From NCBI GenBank assembly GCA_016715885.1, contig JADJXL010000025.1, positions 744,001-808,000 on the forward strand: DNA of 64,000 nt. Reading direction: 5' to 3'. The position numbers and the translations under genes are program-made. This DNA is from Polyangiaceae bacterium. Its GTDB lineage: Bacteria > Myxococcota_A > Polyangia > Polyangiales > Polyangiaceae. This document shows positions 8,016 to 17,563 of the stretch, piece after piece. The number at the start of each line of letters is the position of its first letter. Position 1 is the stretch's first letter. The notes under the pieces are model-generated. The model ran no database searches, was not told the origin of the DNA, and saw only the letters and a program-made list of their open reading frames with translations.

Positions 8016-9137
8016 GTGCCTAGCCGAGCGGGTTTGTCGGTGTTCGGACAGACCGCACTTTTCGCCCTCTTCACCGCTCTATTTCTGACCGGCTGCGACG
8101 TCGGCTCTCCCGAGTATCAACCGCTCGATACCCCTCCCCTCCACCTCGTCGACGTGTCTCTTCATGGCGTCGACGCTGCTGGTAATACGACGACCGTCAC
8201 GCTCACGGAAGCAAACCCCGTTGCGAGCACGAGCGATCGCATCCAAACGACGTCGAGCCTGCGTCTTCGTTTCGACCGCTTCTTGCTGCCCGAAGACGCG
8301 ATACGTCAGTCGATCTGCCTCAGGCCAAGTCCTGATCCGGTCTCGACGCTTCAGGACTGCGCGCAAGGGGTTTTCCTCGAGCCATCCTACGATCCGGTAC
8401 GCCGCATCGTGACGTACCGATTGCCTGCGATGGCTGCGCTCGTGGCCGATGCGAAGTACTGGCTCACGGTCCTTTCGCCGACCGATACGTCGCCCTTCGG
8501 GTTTCGCGCCTTCGATGGGGCGCGACTCGAAGCGAACGTCGTCCTGCAATTCACGACGGCAGTGACAAACCCTCCAGGCGGACCCGTCGATCCATCACTC
8601 GACGATGCTGCAAAACGTACGGTGTCGGAGGAATTGTTCTGCGTCGCCAGCGCATGTGTGACTGCATGCGGCATGGACGATCTCTGCAAGGGCAAGTGCG
8701 CGGTCAGCGATAGCTTGCCGGCCGGTTGTGGTGGTTGTCATAGCCCGATCGAGAACGGCACAGCCGCCATGGGCCTCGATCTCAGCGCTGGCAATCGCAT
8801 CGGCGCGATCATCGGCCGCGTCGCAAACCAGACGCAGATGGGCGCTCATGCTGACGAACCGGACACGAAACCACGTCGGTTCGGACGCGCCATGCCCCAC
8901 GTCGATCCGGGCAACCCCGGCAACAGCTACCTTCTCTACAAGATGCTCGTCGGCCCCATCTATGCGCGTTCGTCGGCTGCCGCCGATCTCGCGCCTGGAG
9001 AAATCGACCGGCTTCGCGCGTCCGTCGTCGTCGGTTTGCCCATGCCGCCGTACGACTTCTACGCCATCCCCGAATCCGGCGTAGACGCGCTCAGCACGTG
9101 GATCTCCACGGGCGCGCACACGCCCGCCTGCCCCTGA
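8016..9137 (+). CDS. Lipoprotein with Cys-rich segment and one CXXCH heme motif
   Basis: 373 residues from GTG 8016; TTG 8034 and GTG 8040 are alternatives. The frame stays open upstream but that part is a shadow of the cytochrome gene. A lipobox (FLTGC) marks it as a lipoprotein. The N-terminal half looks like a beta-sandwich of Ig/bacterial surface type (VSLHGVDAAGNTTTVTLTEANP). A Cys-rich stretch (about residues 205-240) ends in CGGCH, a c-type heme motif, followed by a cytochrome-like helical tail (KMLVGPIYARSS, PYDFYAIPESGVDALSTWISTGA). This matches myxobacterial lipoproteins with a C-terminal mono-heme domain. Next to the 13-heme protein it may be part of the same electron path. Confidence 0.75.
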   Translation: MPSRAGLSVFGQTALFALFTALFLTGCDVGSPEYQPLDTPPLHLVDVSLHGVDAAGNTTTVTLTEANPVASTSDRIQTTSSLRLRFDRFLLPEDAIRQSICLRPSPDPVSTLQDCAQGVFLEPSYDPVRRIVTYRLPAMAALVADAKYWLTVLSPTDTSPFGFRAFDGARLEANVVLQFTTAVTNPPGGPVDPSLDDAAKRTVSEELFCVASACVTACGMDDLCKGKCAVSDSLPAGCGGCHSPIENGTAAMGLDLSAGNRIGAIIGRVANQTQMGAHADEPDTKPRRFGRAMPHVDPGNPGNSYLLYKMLVGPIYARSSAAADLAPGEIDRLRASVVVGLPMPPYDFYAIPESGVDALSTWISTGAHTPACP

Positions 9138-9173
9138 AGAAGCTGTCGTCGTCGCGCGTGATACGCTTGTGCG

Positions 9174-9839
9174 ATGCACTTGTTTCGCAGCCTTTCTGCT
9201 TCCTTCGCCCAACATTTGGTGGTCGTCGCATCCGTCTGCATCACGGGATGCGGTGAAGATGTCGCAACGGTGCCGTCGGGTCCGGAGAACGTCGAGGTCC
9301 TCACGCCAGGCGCGCCACCCTTGCCCGGACAAACCGAGTGTCGCGTCGTCAAGACGACGAACATTGCGCTCGAAGTTGCCGCGCACGTGACCACATGCAC
9401 ACCCGTCACGTACGCGACGAATCCTCCGAGCGGTGGGAACCATTGGCCAACGTGGGCTGCGTTCAAGAAGTACACGCAGCGAGTGCCTCGCGAGATGTAC
9501 GTTCACGCGATGGAGCACGGGGCCGTGGTGTTGTCGTACCGATGCGACGATGGCTGTCCGGACGTCGTCGCTGCGCTCGAAACGGTCTTCGACGAAGCGC
9601 AGGGAGACCCACTTTGCGTGATGCAAGGTAACGGACCCAAAACCCGCCTCGTGCTCACGCCCGATCCTGATCTCGACACACCCATCGCAGCGTCAGCTTG
9701 GGGTGCGACGTACACGGCGACGTGCATCGACACGGAGTCACTCGGCACGTTCATTTCCGCGAACTACGACAAAGGGCCCGAGAAGTTGTGTTACCCCGGT
9801 GAAGACATCGAGACGACGGGGGGACCCAAGTGTGACTGA
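9174..9839 (+). CDS. DUF3105-family lipoprotein
   Basis: 221 residues from ATG 9174. The leader ends in a lipobox-like VCITGCGE, so it should be lipid-anchored. The mature part carries the DUF3105 signatures: NPPSGGNHWPTWA (about residue 83) and VHAMEHGAVVLSY (about 109), plus paired cysteines (CDDGC) and a later C/D-rich tail. DUF3105 proteins are secreted or membrane-anchored and of unknown biochemical function. The gene is 34 nt after the heme-motif lipoprotein and probably ends that transcription unit. The octamer GGACAAAC occurs at 9327. Confidence 0.85.
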   Translation: MHLFRSLSASFAQHLVVVASVCITGCGEDVATVPSGPENVEVLTPGAPPLPGQTECRVVKTTNIALEVAAHVTTCTPVTYATNPPSGGNHWPTWAAFKKYTQRVPREMYVHAMEHGAVVLSYRCDDGCPDVVAALETVFDEAQGDPLCVMQGNGPKTRLVLTPDPDLDTPIAASAWGATYTATCIDTESLGTFISANYDKGPEKLCYPGEDIETTGGPKCD

Positions 9840-9901
9840 ACTCGAGGGCAACACGTCACCTCCGTTGACAGTCACTCCTGTCGTGCTCATCTCCTTCATC
9901 G

Positions 9902-12900
9902 ATGAATAGCGGCTCTTCGCCACCCCAGTTGGCAGCTTCCGCTTTCGAACGCCTCGTCCGCGCTGGCGTCGGCGGTGCTGCCGAGGTTTGGAAAGCCAGA
10001 ACGCCCGAAGGCGTGCTCGTCGCACTGAAAATCGCTCGCGACGACGACGCGCGTGAGGCTCTCGCGCGCGAAGCCTCGCACGCGCTCCTCGCACTCTCCC
10101 CTCGCCTCCCTGCACTCGTCGATGTCGGATTCATCGACGCAAGCGACGACGATCAAGCATCACCAGGAGTTCCGATTCCATTCGTTGCGCTCCGCTGGGT
10201 GGAAGGACGAAGCCTCCGCGATTGGATGCGCGAACGCGTTCGAGATCGCGCGTCAGCCGCTCTGCAGATCACGCACGACGTCGCAGAGGCCATCGCTGAC
10301 TTGCACGCGATAGGGCTCGCTCACGGAGATCTGAAACCCGAGAACATCGTCGTCGATGAGCACGATCGAGCGCACGTCATCGACCTCGGTCTTTCAGCAC
10401 GTGCTTACGAAACGACCGTCGAAGGTGCCACGCCGCGCTACCTCGCATCCGGTGATGCCGACCTGGGAGACGGCCGCGCGCGTGATCTCGTTGCACTCGG
10501 CATCGTGATCGCCGAGCTCGTCGACGACGGCGTCTCCTGTGCAAACGTCCCGATCGATGCAGCTCGAAACGCTCGATTACCGCCACCGTTCGACTCGATT
10601 TGTACGGCACTCCTGACGAAAAACCCCGGCGCACGACCCACCGCGCTGTGGGTTGCCGAAACTGCTCGTTCATCGATTGGTGCTCAAACGATCGATACGA
10701 GCTCCGAACGCGCCGATCGTGATGCGAGACGAGTTCGCGCGACATATCTGTCGATTCGATCGAACGAGCTCGCGTCCCACGCCATCGCAGGAAAGACGAC
10801 AGTGCACTGGCTCGATGAAGCGATTGGGTGCTTGCGACGCGCACGTGCACTTCGAGCGAACGACGTTGCAAGCAGTGAGCGTGCACCTTCGCCAATCGAG
10901 CTCGGTCCGCTCGATCCCGACGGCATCACGAGATGGCTCACGGCACTCGTCGGCAGCGCTGCGATCGCATGGCCTGTCGCGTCGCTCTCATCCGTAGATG
11001 AAGCGATGCTTGGTTCGGCGCTCGAACGACTCGCGCGGCACGTTCCACCGGAAGCGTGGACGTTTGCCGATGTCGAGGCTGCCGTGCTCGGTAAGCCCGA
11101 GGCGCCTCGTCTGGCGACTCGATCTCGCGATTCGCAACTCGACAAAGAAGACGTCGCTCGACTCGCGCTCGCCATTTCGTTTGTCCCGCCCAATCAGCTC
11201 GCGATTCAGCGCGTCGAGCAGCAGCGAGATGCTCCGCCCGCGTTGGTCATCGCCGCCGCAGATGCGTTGCGACGCTTGGGACAATTTGGACGAGCACGAC
11301 ATCTCGTCCTACGCGCGCGTGACCTGGGCGCGAGCGGTGCCGATGCGCTTGCTGCCGAGATCCTTCGCCGCGCGGGCGACATCGATGGGGCGCGAGAGAT
11401 TGCGCGTGCAGCGATTCAGAAGGACGACGCGGATCACGCCTCGCGCGCAGTGCTCGCACGCATCGCATACGACCAGCGCCGGTTGGAAGAAGCCGAATCG
11501 CTCGTTACATGTGCTTCATGCAGTCCTGCGGAAGAAGTCGCTGCCCTCATTGCATCCGAGCGCGGGCAGAAGGAACGAGCGATGACTGCGATCCGGAGAG
11601 GCGAAGCGATCGCACGCTCCGACGAACAACGCGCACGCTTGTCTGCAATACGAGGATACGTCGAACACGGCGTCGATCCGGCGGCCGCTCAGCGCGCATT
11701 TGCAACGGCGGTCGATCATGCCGCGCGTGCAGGCGCGGTCATCGAGGAGGCCACGTACCGCACGGGGGAAGCTGCCGCAGCCGTCGACGTTGGGGATCTC
11801 GGCGCAGCACTTTCAACATCGCGACGTGCTGCACTGCTCTGGGAGCACCTCGGCCGTCCGGCCCATGCAGCACGCGCGCTGCTTGCGATGGCAGCGGCCT
11901 ACGAGACGGCTGGCGCTCGACACGACGCCGTGCGAGTCGCCCGCGAAGCCATCGTTCGCGCGCGCGAAGGCCGAGACACACGGGCCGAAGCGTATGCGCT
12001 TTGGGCGATCGCTGATGCATCACTCGCAGGATCCGACGAAGGCCGTCGCGCAGCCGAACGTGCACGCGAGCTGCTTCGCGATGCTGGCAGCGACGACACG
12101 CTTCGGGCAGATGCGCGTTTGGTCGAGCACGCACCCCGAAGTTTGGCGCGAGAAACCTACGAAGTACGCGACGCCATGGCCGAATCCGCCGCCGTCCAAC
12201 CAGGCGCACGCCTCGATTGGATCCGTGCGCGCGCTGAAAGTCTTTTGTCAGGCGATGAAGCTCCGAACGCTCGCGTGGCCGAACGGCTGCTCGCAGCTCT
12301 CGTAGGTTTGTCCGATGCACGTGCACCGATCGCTGCGCGCGGCCCAGCACTCGCTGCCGGCTACTCACTTGCCGCGCGCCTTGGTCGTGGTGACATCGCG
12401 TTGCGACTGCTTGCATCACTCGGCGATGCAGCTCGTGATCTGCTTGCGCGAGCCCCTGCCGAACTTGCGCCCACGATCCGATCGCTTGCATGGGTTTCCC
12501 AAGCAGCGCTCGTGCCGCAAGAAGGCCTGCATCATGAACAAGCGCGTGAGCTCGAACGGCTCATCGTGGCGCTCAGCGAACGTGAACGCCTGCGCCCGCT
12601 GCTCGATCGCGTCGTGGATGCCCTCGTGCTGTGGACTGGCGTCGAACGCGGGCTGCTCTTGCTTTGTGCACCGCAAGGACGTCTCGTTCCGCGAGCTGCA
12701 CGAAACCTCGCGCGTGCGGATCTGCGGGGTGAGCAAATCGCTTTGTCTCACACCTTGGCTCAACGCGCGCTCGCCGCCCTCGAGCCAGTCGTCGCAGTCG
12801 ATGCCGCAGGCGAGCTGCCTTCGGTGCATCAGAGCGTGCACGCGCTCAAGCTTCGAAGCGTGCTGGCCGTACCACTCGTCGCGCGTGGCGAAGCGCTCGG

Positions 12901-14080
12901 CGTCGTGTACCTCGATGATCGCGTCCGCAAAGGTGCATTCGGTCCGCGCGAGCTTGCATGGACGCGCGCGGTAGCCTCCATCGCGGCGCTGGCCATTGCG
13001 GACGCACGAGCTCAGGTGCTTTTGACACGAGCCGCACGACAAGCGAAACGCGCCACGGCAAAGCTCGAAGAAACGCTCGCTCGACGCGAAGCCGCGCTCG
13101 ATGTGGCCGAACGTGAGCTCGGACGAACCCGTTCGTCTCGCGAAACTCGTTTCAAGTACGAAGCGATCGTGGGCGAAAGCGAATGCATGCGTGAGATGTT
13201 GCGGCTCGTCGATCGCGTGACGATGGCAAACGTGCCGGTGCTCGTCCAAGGCGAATCCGGCAGCGGCAAAGAGCTCATTGCCCGTGCGATCCACTTCAAC
13301 GGCCCTCGCTCCAACAAACCCTTCGTCAGCGAGAACTGCAGCGCCATTCCCGAAACACTTTTGGAGTCGGCGCTATTTGGACATGTACGAGGTGCGTTCA
13401 CGGGCGCGGACAAACCTCGCCTCGGGCTCTTCGACGCGGCCGATCGCGGCACGCTCTTCCTCGATGAAGTCGGCGAGATGAGCCTGCCGATGCAAGCCAA
13501 GCTGCTGCGCGTCTTGGAAGACGGTCTCGTTCGTCCGCTCGGTACGGAACGAACGCGCAAGGTCGACGTGCGCATCATCGCGGCCACGCACCGCGACATC
13601 GAAGCGATGGTTCGAGCTCGAACGTTTCGTGAAGACCTTTTTTATCGCCTAAACATCATCGTCGTTCGAGTTCCCCCACTTCGAGATCGCGCGAGCGACG
13701 TGCCGCTCATCGTGAAACACCTGCTTGCGAAATACGATCGTCCGAATGTGCGCGTAACACGAGCGGCCATGGATCGACTGATGTCCTACGCGTGGCCAGG
13801 CAACGTGAGGCAGATCGAAAACGAGATCCGCCGCGCCCTCGTGCTTTGCGACGACATGATCGATCGCGAGCACCTGTCGCCAGAGATCGCAAATGTCACA
13901 CCTGCAGTGCCCGTCGATCTGGGTCTGAACGTTCGCCCTCGAGTCGATGCGCTCGAAGTGCAGCTCGTACGCGAAGCGCTGGAACGCACGCGCGGCAATC
14001 AGACACAAGCCGCGAAGCTGCTCGGATTGTCGCGCTTCGGGCTGCAAAAAATGATGAAGCGATTGAACGTCGTGGCGTGA
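9902..14080 (+). CDS. Ser/Thr kinase - TPR - GAF - sigma-54 activator fusion protein
   Basis: 1392 residues with four modules. Residues about 15-290: a kinase domain with GVGGAAEV loop, VALK (Lys43), HGDLKPEN (141-148; Gly replaces the usual Arg of HRD) and DLG (161-163; Leu replaces Phe of DFG). Catalytic Asp and metal-binding Asp are kept, so it may be active as a non-RD kinase. About 290-880: degenerate TPR-like helices. About 890-1036: a GAF sensor domain, then a coiled coil. About 1085-1320: an AAA+ sigma-54 interaction domain with Walker A GESGSGKE (about 1117), GAFTGA (about 1164) and Walker B LFLDEVGEM. The C-terminus is a Fis-type HTH. GAFTGA is intact, so it should activate RpoN promoters, gated by a ligand or phosphorylation. 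Starts at ATG 9902; converges with the SCO1 gene 5 nt after its stop. Confidence 0.93.
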   Translation: MNSGSSPPQLAASAFERLVRAGVGGAAEVWKARTPEGVLVALKIARDDDAREALAREASHALLALSPRLPALVDVGFIDASDDDQASPGVPIPFVALRWVEGRSLRDWMRERVRDRASAALQITHDVAEAIADLHAIGLAHGDLKPENIVVDEHDRAHVIDLGLSARAYETTVEGATPRYLASGDADLGDGRARDLVALGIVIAELVDDGVSCANVPIDAARNARLPPPFDSICTALLTKNPGARPTALWVAETARSSIGAQTIDTSSERADRDARRVRATYLSIRSNELASHAIAGKTTVHWLDEAIGCLRRARALRANDVASSERAPSPIELGPLDPDGITRWLTALVGSAAIAWPVASLSSVDEAMLGSALERLARHVPPEAWTFADVEAAVLGKPEAPRLATRSRDSQLDKEDVARLALAISFVPPNQLAIQRVEQQRDAPPALVIAAADALRRLGQFGRARHLVLRARDLGASGADALAAEILRRAGDIDGAREIARAAIQKDDADHASRAVLARIAYDQRRLEEAESLVTCASCSPAEEVAALIASERGQKERAMTAIRRGEAIARSDEQRARLSAIRGYVEHGVDPAAAQRAFATAVDHAARAGAVIEEATYRTGEAAAAVDVGDLGAALSTSRRAALLWEHLGRPAHAARALLAMAAAYETAGARHDAVRVAREAIVRAREGRDTRAEAYALWAIADASLAGSDEGRRAAERARELLRDAGSDDTLRADARLVEHAPRSLARETYEVRDAMAESAAVQPGARLDWIRARAESLLSGDEAPNARVAERLLAALVGLSDARAPIAARGPALAAGYSLAARLGRGDIALRLLASLGDAARDLLARAPAELAPTIRSLAWVSQAALVPQEGLHHEQARELERLIVALSERERLRPLLDRVVDALVLWTGVERGLLLLCAPQGRLVPRAARNLARADLRGEQIALSHTLAQRALAALEPVVAVDAAGELPSVHQSVHALKLRSVLAVPLVARGEALGVVYLDDRVRKGAFGPRELAWTRAVASIAALAIADARAQVLLTRAARQAKRATAKLEETLARREAALDVAERELGRTRSSRETRFKYEAIVGESECMREMLRLVDRVTMANVPVLVQGESGSGKELIARAIHFNGPRSNKPFVSENCSAIPETLLESALFGHVRGAFTGADKPRLGLFDAADRGTLFLDEVGEMSLPMQAKLLRVLEDGLVRPLGTERTRKVDVRIIAATHRDIEAMVRARTFREDLFYRLNIIVVRVPPLRDRASDVPLIVKHLLAKYDRPNVRVTRAAMDRLMSYAWPGNVRQIENEIRRALVLCDDMIDREHLSPEIANVTPAVPVDLGLNVRPRVDALEVQLVREALERTRGNQTQAAKLLGLSRFGLQKMMKRLNVVA

Positions 14081-14085
14081 CGTTC

Positions 14086-14748
14086 CTAGTCGGAAACCAA
14101 GCTCCGAGCGTCGCGCACGATCTTCTCGATGCCTTCGTCCGTCGCCTCGTAAAAGCCACGAATGAAACCTTTATCATCGACGAGGACAAACCGTTCGCCG
14201 TGAACGATCTCGATCATGCCGGGCGTGGTCTCGGTCTTCTTCCCCATCATCATCTTGAAGCCCTTCACGATCACCGGTTCGACGTCACCGAGCTGCCCCG
14301 TCAAAAAATCCCATCGCGACGTGTCCGCTCCATACTTTTGCGCGTACGCCCGAAGCACGTCCGGCGTGTCGGTTTCCGGATCAACGGTGAACGTCACTAG
14401 CCGCAGCGTGTCGCCGAGATCTCGCGTGCGCTCCTGAACCTCGACCATGCGTTTGGTCAGGCGCGGACACACGCTCGGACACGAGGTGAAAACGAAGTCC
14501 GCGATGTACGTTTTCCCGCGCAGGTTTGCCGCGCCAAACTGCTGACCTTGTTGATTCGTGAGCGAGTATGCGGGGAGCTCGACGAGCGTGGGCAATGCAG
14601 ACAGGCGTCGAGCGAGCAGCACGCGCGCCGAGAACAATGCGAGAAACACGAGCGCCGCCGCGATCCAAAACCACCTCTTGGACCGACGTTCTGTCGGAGG
14701 CGGCGCCACTCCTCGTTCTGACAATGATGACTCGGCTGCGCTGGACAC
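14086..14748 (-). CDS. SCO1/SenC-family copper chaperone for cytochrome oxidase
   Basis: 220 residues from GTG 14748; a TTG at 14820 would lie inside the upstream gene. One N-terminal membrane anchor (WFWIAAALVFLALFSARVLLA) is followed by a thioredoxin-like domain with CPSVCP (Cys90 and Cys94) and a later conserved His (IVHGERF, about His183). These are the three Cu ligands of SCO proteins, which deliver copper to the CuA site of cytochrome c oxidase. It is the last gene of a ctaB-DUF420-SCO1 unit, 34 nt after the DUF420 gene. The exact start is uncertain. Confidence 0.88.
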   Translation of the reverse strand: MSSAAESSLSERGVAPPPTERRSKRWFWIAAALVFLALFSARVLLARRLSALPTLVELPAYSLTNQQGQQFGAANLRGKTYIADFVFTSCPSVCPRLTKRMVEVQERTRDLGDTLRLVTFTVDPETDTPDVLRAYAQKYGADTSRWDFLTGQLGDVEPVIVKGFKMMMGKKTETTPGMIEIVHGERFVLVDDKGFIRGFYEATDEGIEKIVRDARSLVSD

Positions 14749-14782
14749 GATGCGCGAGGTGTATTCGTCGCTATAGGGACCG

Positions 14783-15241
14783 TCAAGGCAACGAGGCCGA
14801 AGAAACGAGCCTTGGCGCAAGTTGATAAAGCATCAAGTAGACGACGATGCCGGTCACCGACACGTACGCCCAAATGGGAAACGTGATGCGAGCGAGCGTG
14901 CGATGCGTTTCGAATCGTCCTTTGCGCGCGTAATGAAGCGTCGCGATCGACAACGGCAACGCGGCGGTCGCCAGAAGCGTGTGCGATGCGAGAACGACGA
15001 GATAGATGACGCGGACAAACCCGAGCTCGGGGAAGCGATGGGTTCCCGTCAGGGTGAAGCGAAGAACGTAACTGACGAGAAAAACCGCCGACGCGATGAA
15101 GGCGCCTTGCATGCGAAAGCGGTGCTTTTCGATCCGTTTGGAGCGAATCGCAAACCAACCGGCAAAGAGCAGCGTGGCGCTCGTGGCGTTGAGCAGCGCG
15201 TTGACCGGAGCGAGCACGTTGCCCACGTCAGAGGCATTCAT
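14783..15241 (-). CDS. DUF420 integral membrane protein
   Basis: 152 residues, ATG 15241. Four to five hydrophobic segments with conserved His residues (KHRFRMQGAF, SHTLLATAALPLSIATLHYA, RFETHRTLARITFPIWAYVSVTGIVVYLML) match DUF420, a family often found with cytochrome oxidase genes and related to the CtaM-type assembly proteins. It lies between ctaB and SCO1, consistent with a job in terminal oxidase maturation. 36 nt separate it from ctaB upstream. Confidence 0.88.
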   Translation of the reverse strand: MNASDVGNVLAPVNALLNATSATLLFAGWFAIRSKRIEKHRFRMQGAFIASAVFLVSYVLRFTLTGTHRFPELGFVRVIYLVVLASHTLLATAALPLSIATLHYARKGRFETHRTLARITFPIWAYVSVTGIVVYLMLYQLAPRLVSSASLP

Positions 15242-15277
15242 TCGGCTCCGCTTGTAGCACTCGCAATCGGCTGATGC

Positions 15278-16231
15278 TCACGCGCCAACGACGAGCGCCA
15301 CTTGAATGAGCATCAGATAGAGGATGGAAACAGCGAAGAGGCCACGTGCCCAGCGCACGTCACCCGACGAGCGCAAACCCATCACGCCATACGCGAGGAA
15401 ACCGACACCGAAAACGAGTGCCGCCACGAAGTAGACAGGCCCTGCAACACCAAGCGGAACGACGAGCAACGACACGGCAAGAAGCGCAACGAGGTAACCA
15501 ACGATGTGCCGACGCGTCAGAGCTTCACCTCGTTCGGCCGGAAGAACCTTGAGGCCCGCGCGTTGATAGTCGCCACTGCGAAACAGCGCGATCGCAAGGA
15601 AATGGGGCACTTGCCACAGGAACAGAATCAGAAAGAGGACAGCGCCCGGAGCATCGATGCGATCGGTCACCGTGGTCCATCCGAGCAGCGGCGGAATTGC
15701 GCCCGGAACAGCTCCGATGAGCAGCGCCGCCGTCGTTTTGCGCTTGAGCGGCGTGTAGACCAGAACGTATGAGAACAAAGCGAATGCGCCGAGCAGCGTG
15801 GTCGTCCAATTGACCGCAAACCCCAGAATCAACAGGGAAATCAAGGAGATCGCGATACCGAACCACAACGCGAGGTTCGGGGACAAACGCTTGGCAGGGA
15901 GCGGACGTTTCTTCGTTCGCTCCATCAGTCCGTCCGTGTCGCGCTCGAGGTACATGTTGAGCGCGTTGGCGCCGGACACGACGAGCACCGTACCGAGGAG
16001 CGACAAGATGATCGTGCCTGCACCGACTTCGGGCAGGCCAATTGATCGCGCGTAACGATTTGCAACCGTCACGCCGCCAAGCATCGTCGCGACGACGATC
16101 ATCGTGATCCGCGGCTTGGTCAAAGCGACGAGATCCGAGACGATTGATCCGAAGGAACCCCCCTGCGAACGATGACGAAAGTCATCCGTGTTCAAAGGCA
16201 CCTCGATGATCGGTTCCACCGGTACAGTCAT
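15278..16231 (-). CDS. ctaB: Protoheme IX farnesyltransferase (heme O synthase)
   Basis: 317 residues, ATG 16231 with GAGAGG just upstream. UbiA-superfamily membrane prenyltransferase with about nine membrane helices. The signature NMYLERDTD (N-x3-D family motif for Mg-prenyl-diphosphate), KKRPLP, the second motif region YTPLKRKT and LFLWQVPHFLAIA are those of CtaB/CyoE. It converts protoheme to heme O for heme-copper oxidases. First gene of a three-gene oxidase-assembly block; the oxidase itself is not in the window. 16232-16460 upstream contains no gene I can support. Confidence 0.96.
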   Translation of the reverse strand: MTVPVEPIIEVPLNTDDFRHRSQGGSFGSIVSDLVALTKPRITMIVVATMLGGVTVANRYARSIGLPEVGAGTIILSLLGTVLVVSGANALNMYLERDTDGLMERTKKRPLPAKRLSPNLALWFGIAISLISLLILGFAVNWTTTLLGAFALFSYVLVYTPLKRKTTAALLIGAVPGAIPPLLGWTTVTDRIDAPGAVLFLILFLWQVPHFLAIALFRSGDYQRAGLKVLPAERGEALTRRHIVGYLVALLAVSLLVVPLGVAGPVYFVAALVFGVGFLAYGVMGLRSSGDVRWARGLFAVSILYLMLIQVALVVGA

Positions 16232-16460
16232 GCGGGCCTCTCCATACCAAAACCCGCCCGTTCCGGCACGTGCGTCGTGGCAGCATCGCTAGGAACGGAA
16301 AGAACTTCACGCTGAAGGCCACATCACAGACGGTAGGAGCTGGACGCGAAACGCTCAGCAATGGGCGTCCGCAGTGGGACCTTGGGGGTGAAGAACGCCC
16401 CGGACAAGGGTGAATTCGTCATTCGAGTTTGAACGGGGGGAAAGCGAACAACCAACGTCT

Positions 16461-17561
16461 TCAGTTGCTGGAGGGTGATCGTCGCTCGCTACCGGCGGCG
16501 TCGGGCTCACTACTGCCATCTCCGCGCTTGATGGCGGCCCAAATGCCGCGGTGATCACGCGCTGCGAGGATCGTCGCGACGGACGCGATGGCGATCATGA
16601 GTGCGCAGAGCGGGACGTCGGGAGCTCCGTGAGCAAGCAAGAGGAGCGCGATCGACCCTGAAAGCGCCGGCGTGAGCGTTGGCGTGGCGAGCACTGCAAT
16701 TGCGAGCGCCGGTGCGGCAAACGAGAAAAACGTCACGATGGCGTGCGATGCAGAAGGCTCGGGCCGAAGCACGAGCTCCCGCGCGGCGCGATCGAACACA
16801 ACGCTGATCTTGCTGGCATCCTCGGCAGCGCCACCAAGCGCGAGACGCGTTGCAACGAGCGCCGCTCCGAGCGCCACGATCGTCGCGGGGCTCGAAGGTT
16901 TGCGACTGCGGGACGCGACAAACCCAACCGCGACGGCCATCGCGATGCCGTCCAGCACGAGGCCTACGGTGGAAGCACGCTGCGCCATCAAGTGATGGCC
17001 CTGCGTCAGAGGTTCACGCGTCAGCAGCGCGATCGCGATCACGCGCGCGACACCACCGAGCGCAACGCCGCCGAGCACGATCGATGCGGCACGAGCAAAC
17101 GGCGTACGAAACGCGTCCCGAGCAGCGACGAGAGCGAGGGCGCACGCGATGCCGCCGCTCACAGCAAGCGACATTGCAGGCATGCGTGTTGCCATCGACA
17201 GGAGCGTCGACAGCGTGACGAGTCCACCCAGCGAGACGCATGCGAACCGGACAAACCCGGATATGGGGGCGCGCATGACTGCGAGCACGAGCCCGAGCGA
17301 GACGACCGTGGCCAAGATCAAGAAGGACTGCGACAGCGTCGCGCCAAGAAACTCGAGCCGTTCGACGTGTTTGCCCAGACCAACCGCCAAACCACGGAGC
17401 GAAGAACCGAACGCTCGACCAATCAGGACCACGACGACGGCTAAAATCGCAATCGGACGGACAAACGTGAGCACCGAAGCATCGTCGGACGAAGCATCAG
17501 TTGATGCATCCGACGGCTCTTCTGGGGCACGTGCCGGGGCAGCGTCTGGTTTCTTTTTCAT
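16461..17561 (-). CDS. Polytopic membrane protein, unknown function
   Basis: 366 residues from ATG 17561 (MKKKPDAAP), two bases after the stop of the TonB-like gene, so probably co-transcribed with it. A short charged Asp/Ser-rich N-terminal tail precedes about eight to ten hydrophobic segments rich in Ala, Val and Leu (for example PIAILAVVVVLIGRAFGSSL, IALLLLAHGAPDVPLCALMIAIASVATILAA), then a soluble basic/acidic tail. No motif I recognise. The longer upstream frame overlaps the neighbour and is not used. Confidence 0.75.
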   Translation of the reverse strand: MKKKPDAAPARAPEEPSDASTDASSDDASVLTFVRPIAILAVVVVLIGRAFGSSLRGLAVGLGKHVERLEFLGATLSQSFLILATVVSLGLVLAVMRAPISGFVRFACVSLGGLVTLSTLLSMATRMPAMSLAVSGGIACALALVAARDAFRTPFARAASIVLGGVALGGVARVIAIALLTREPLTQGHHLMAQRASTVGLVLDGIAMAVAVGFVASRSRKPSSPATIVALGAALVATRLALGGAAEDASKISVVFDRAARELVLRPEPSASHAIVTFFSFAAPALAIAVLATPTLTPALSGSIALLLLAHGAPDVPLCALMIAIASVATILAARDHRGIWAAIKRGDGSSEPDAAGSERRSPSSN

Positions 17562-17563
17562 CG

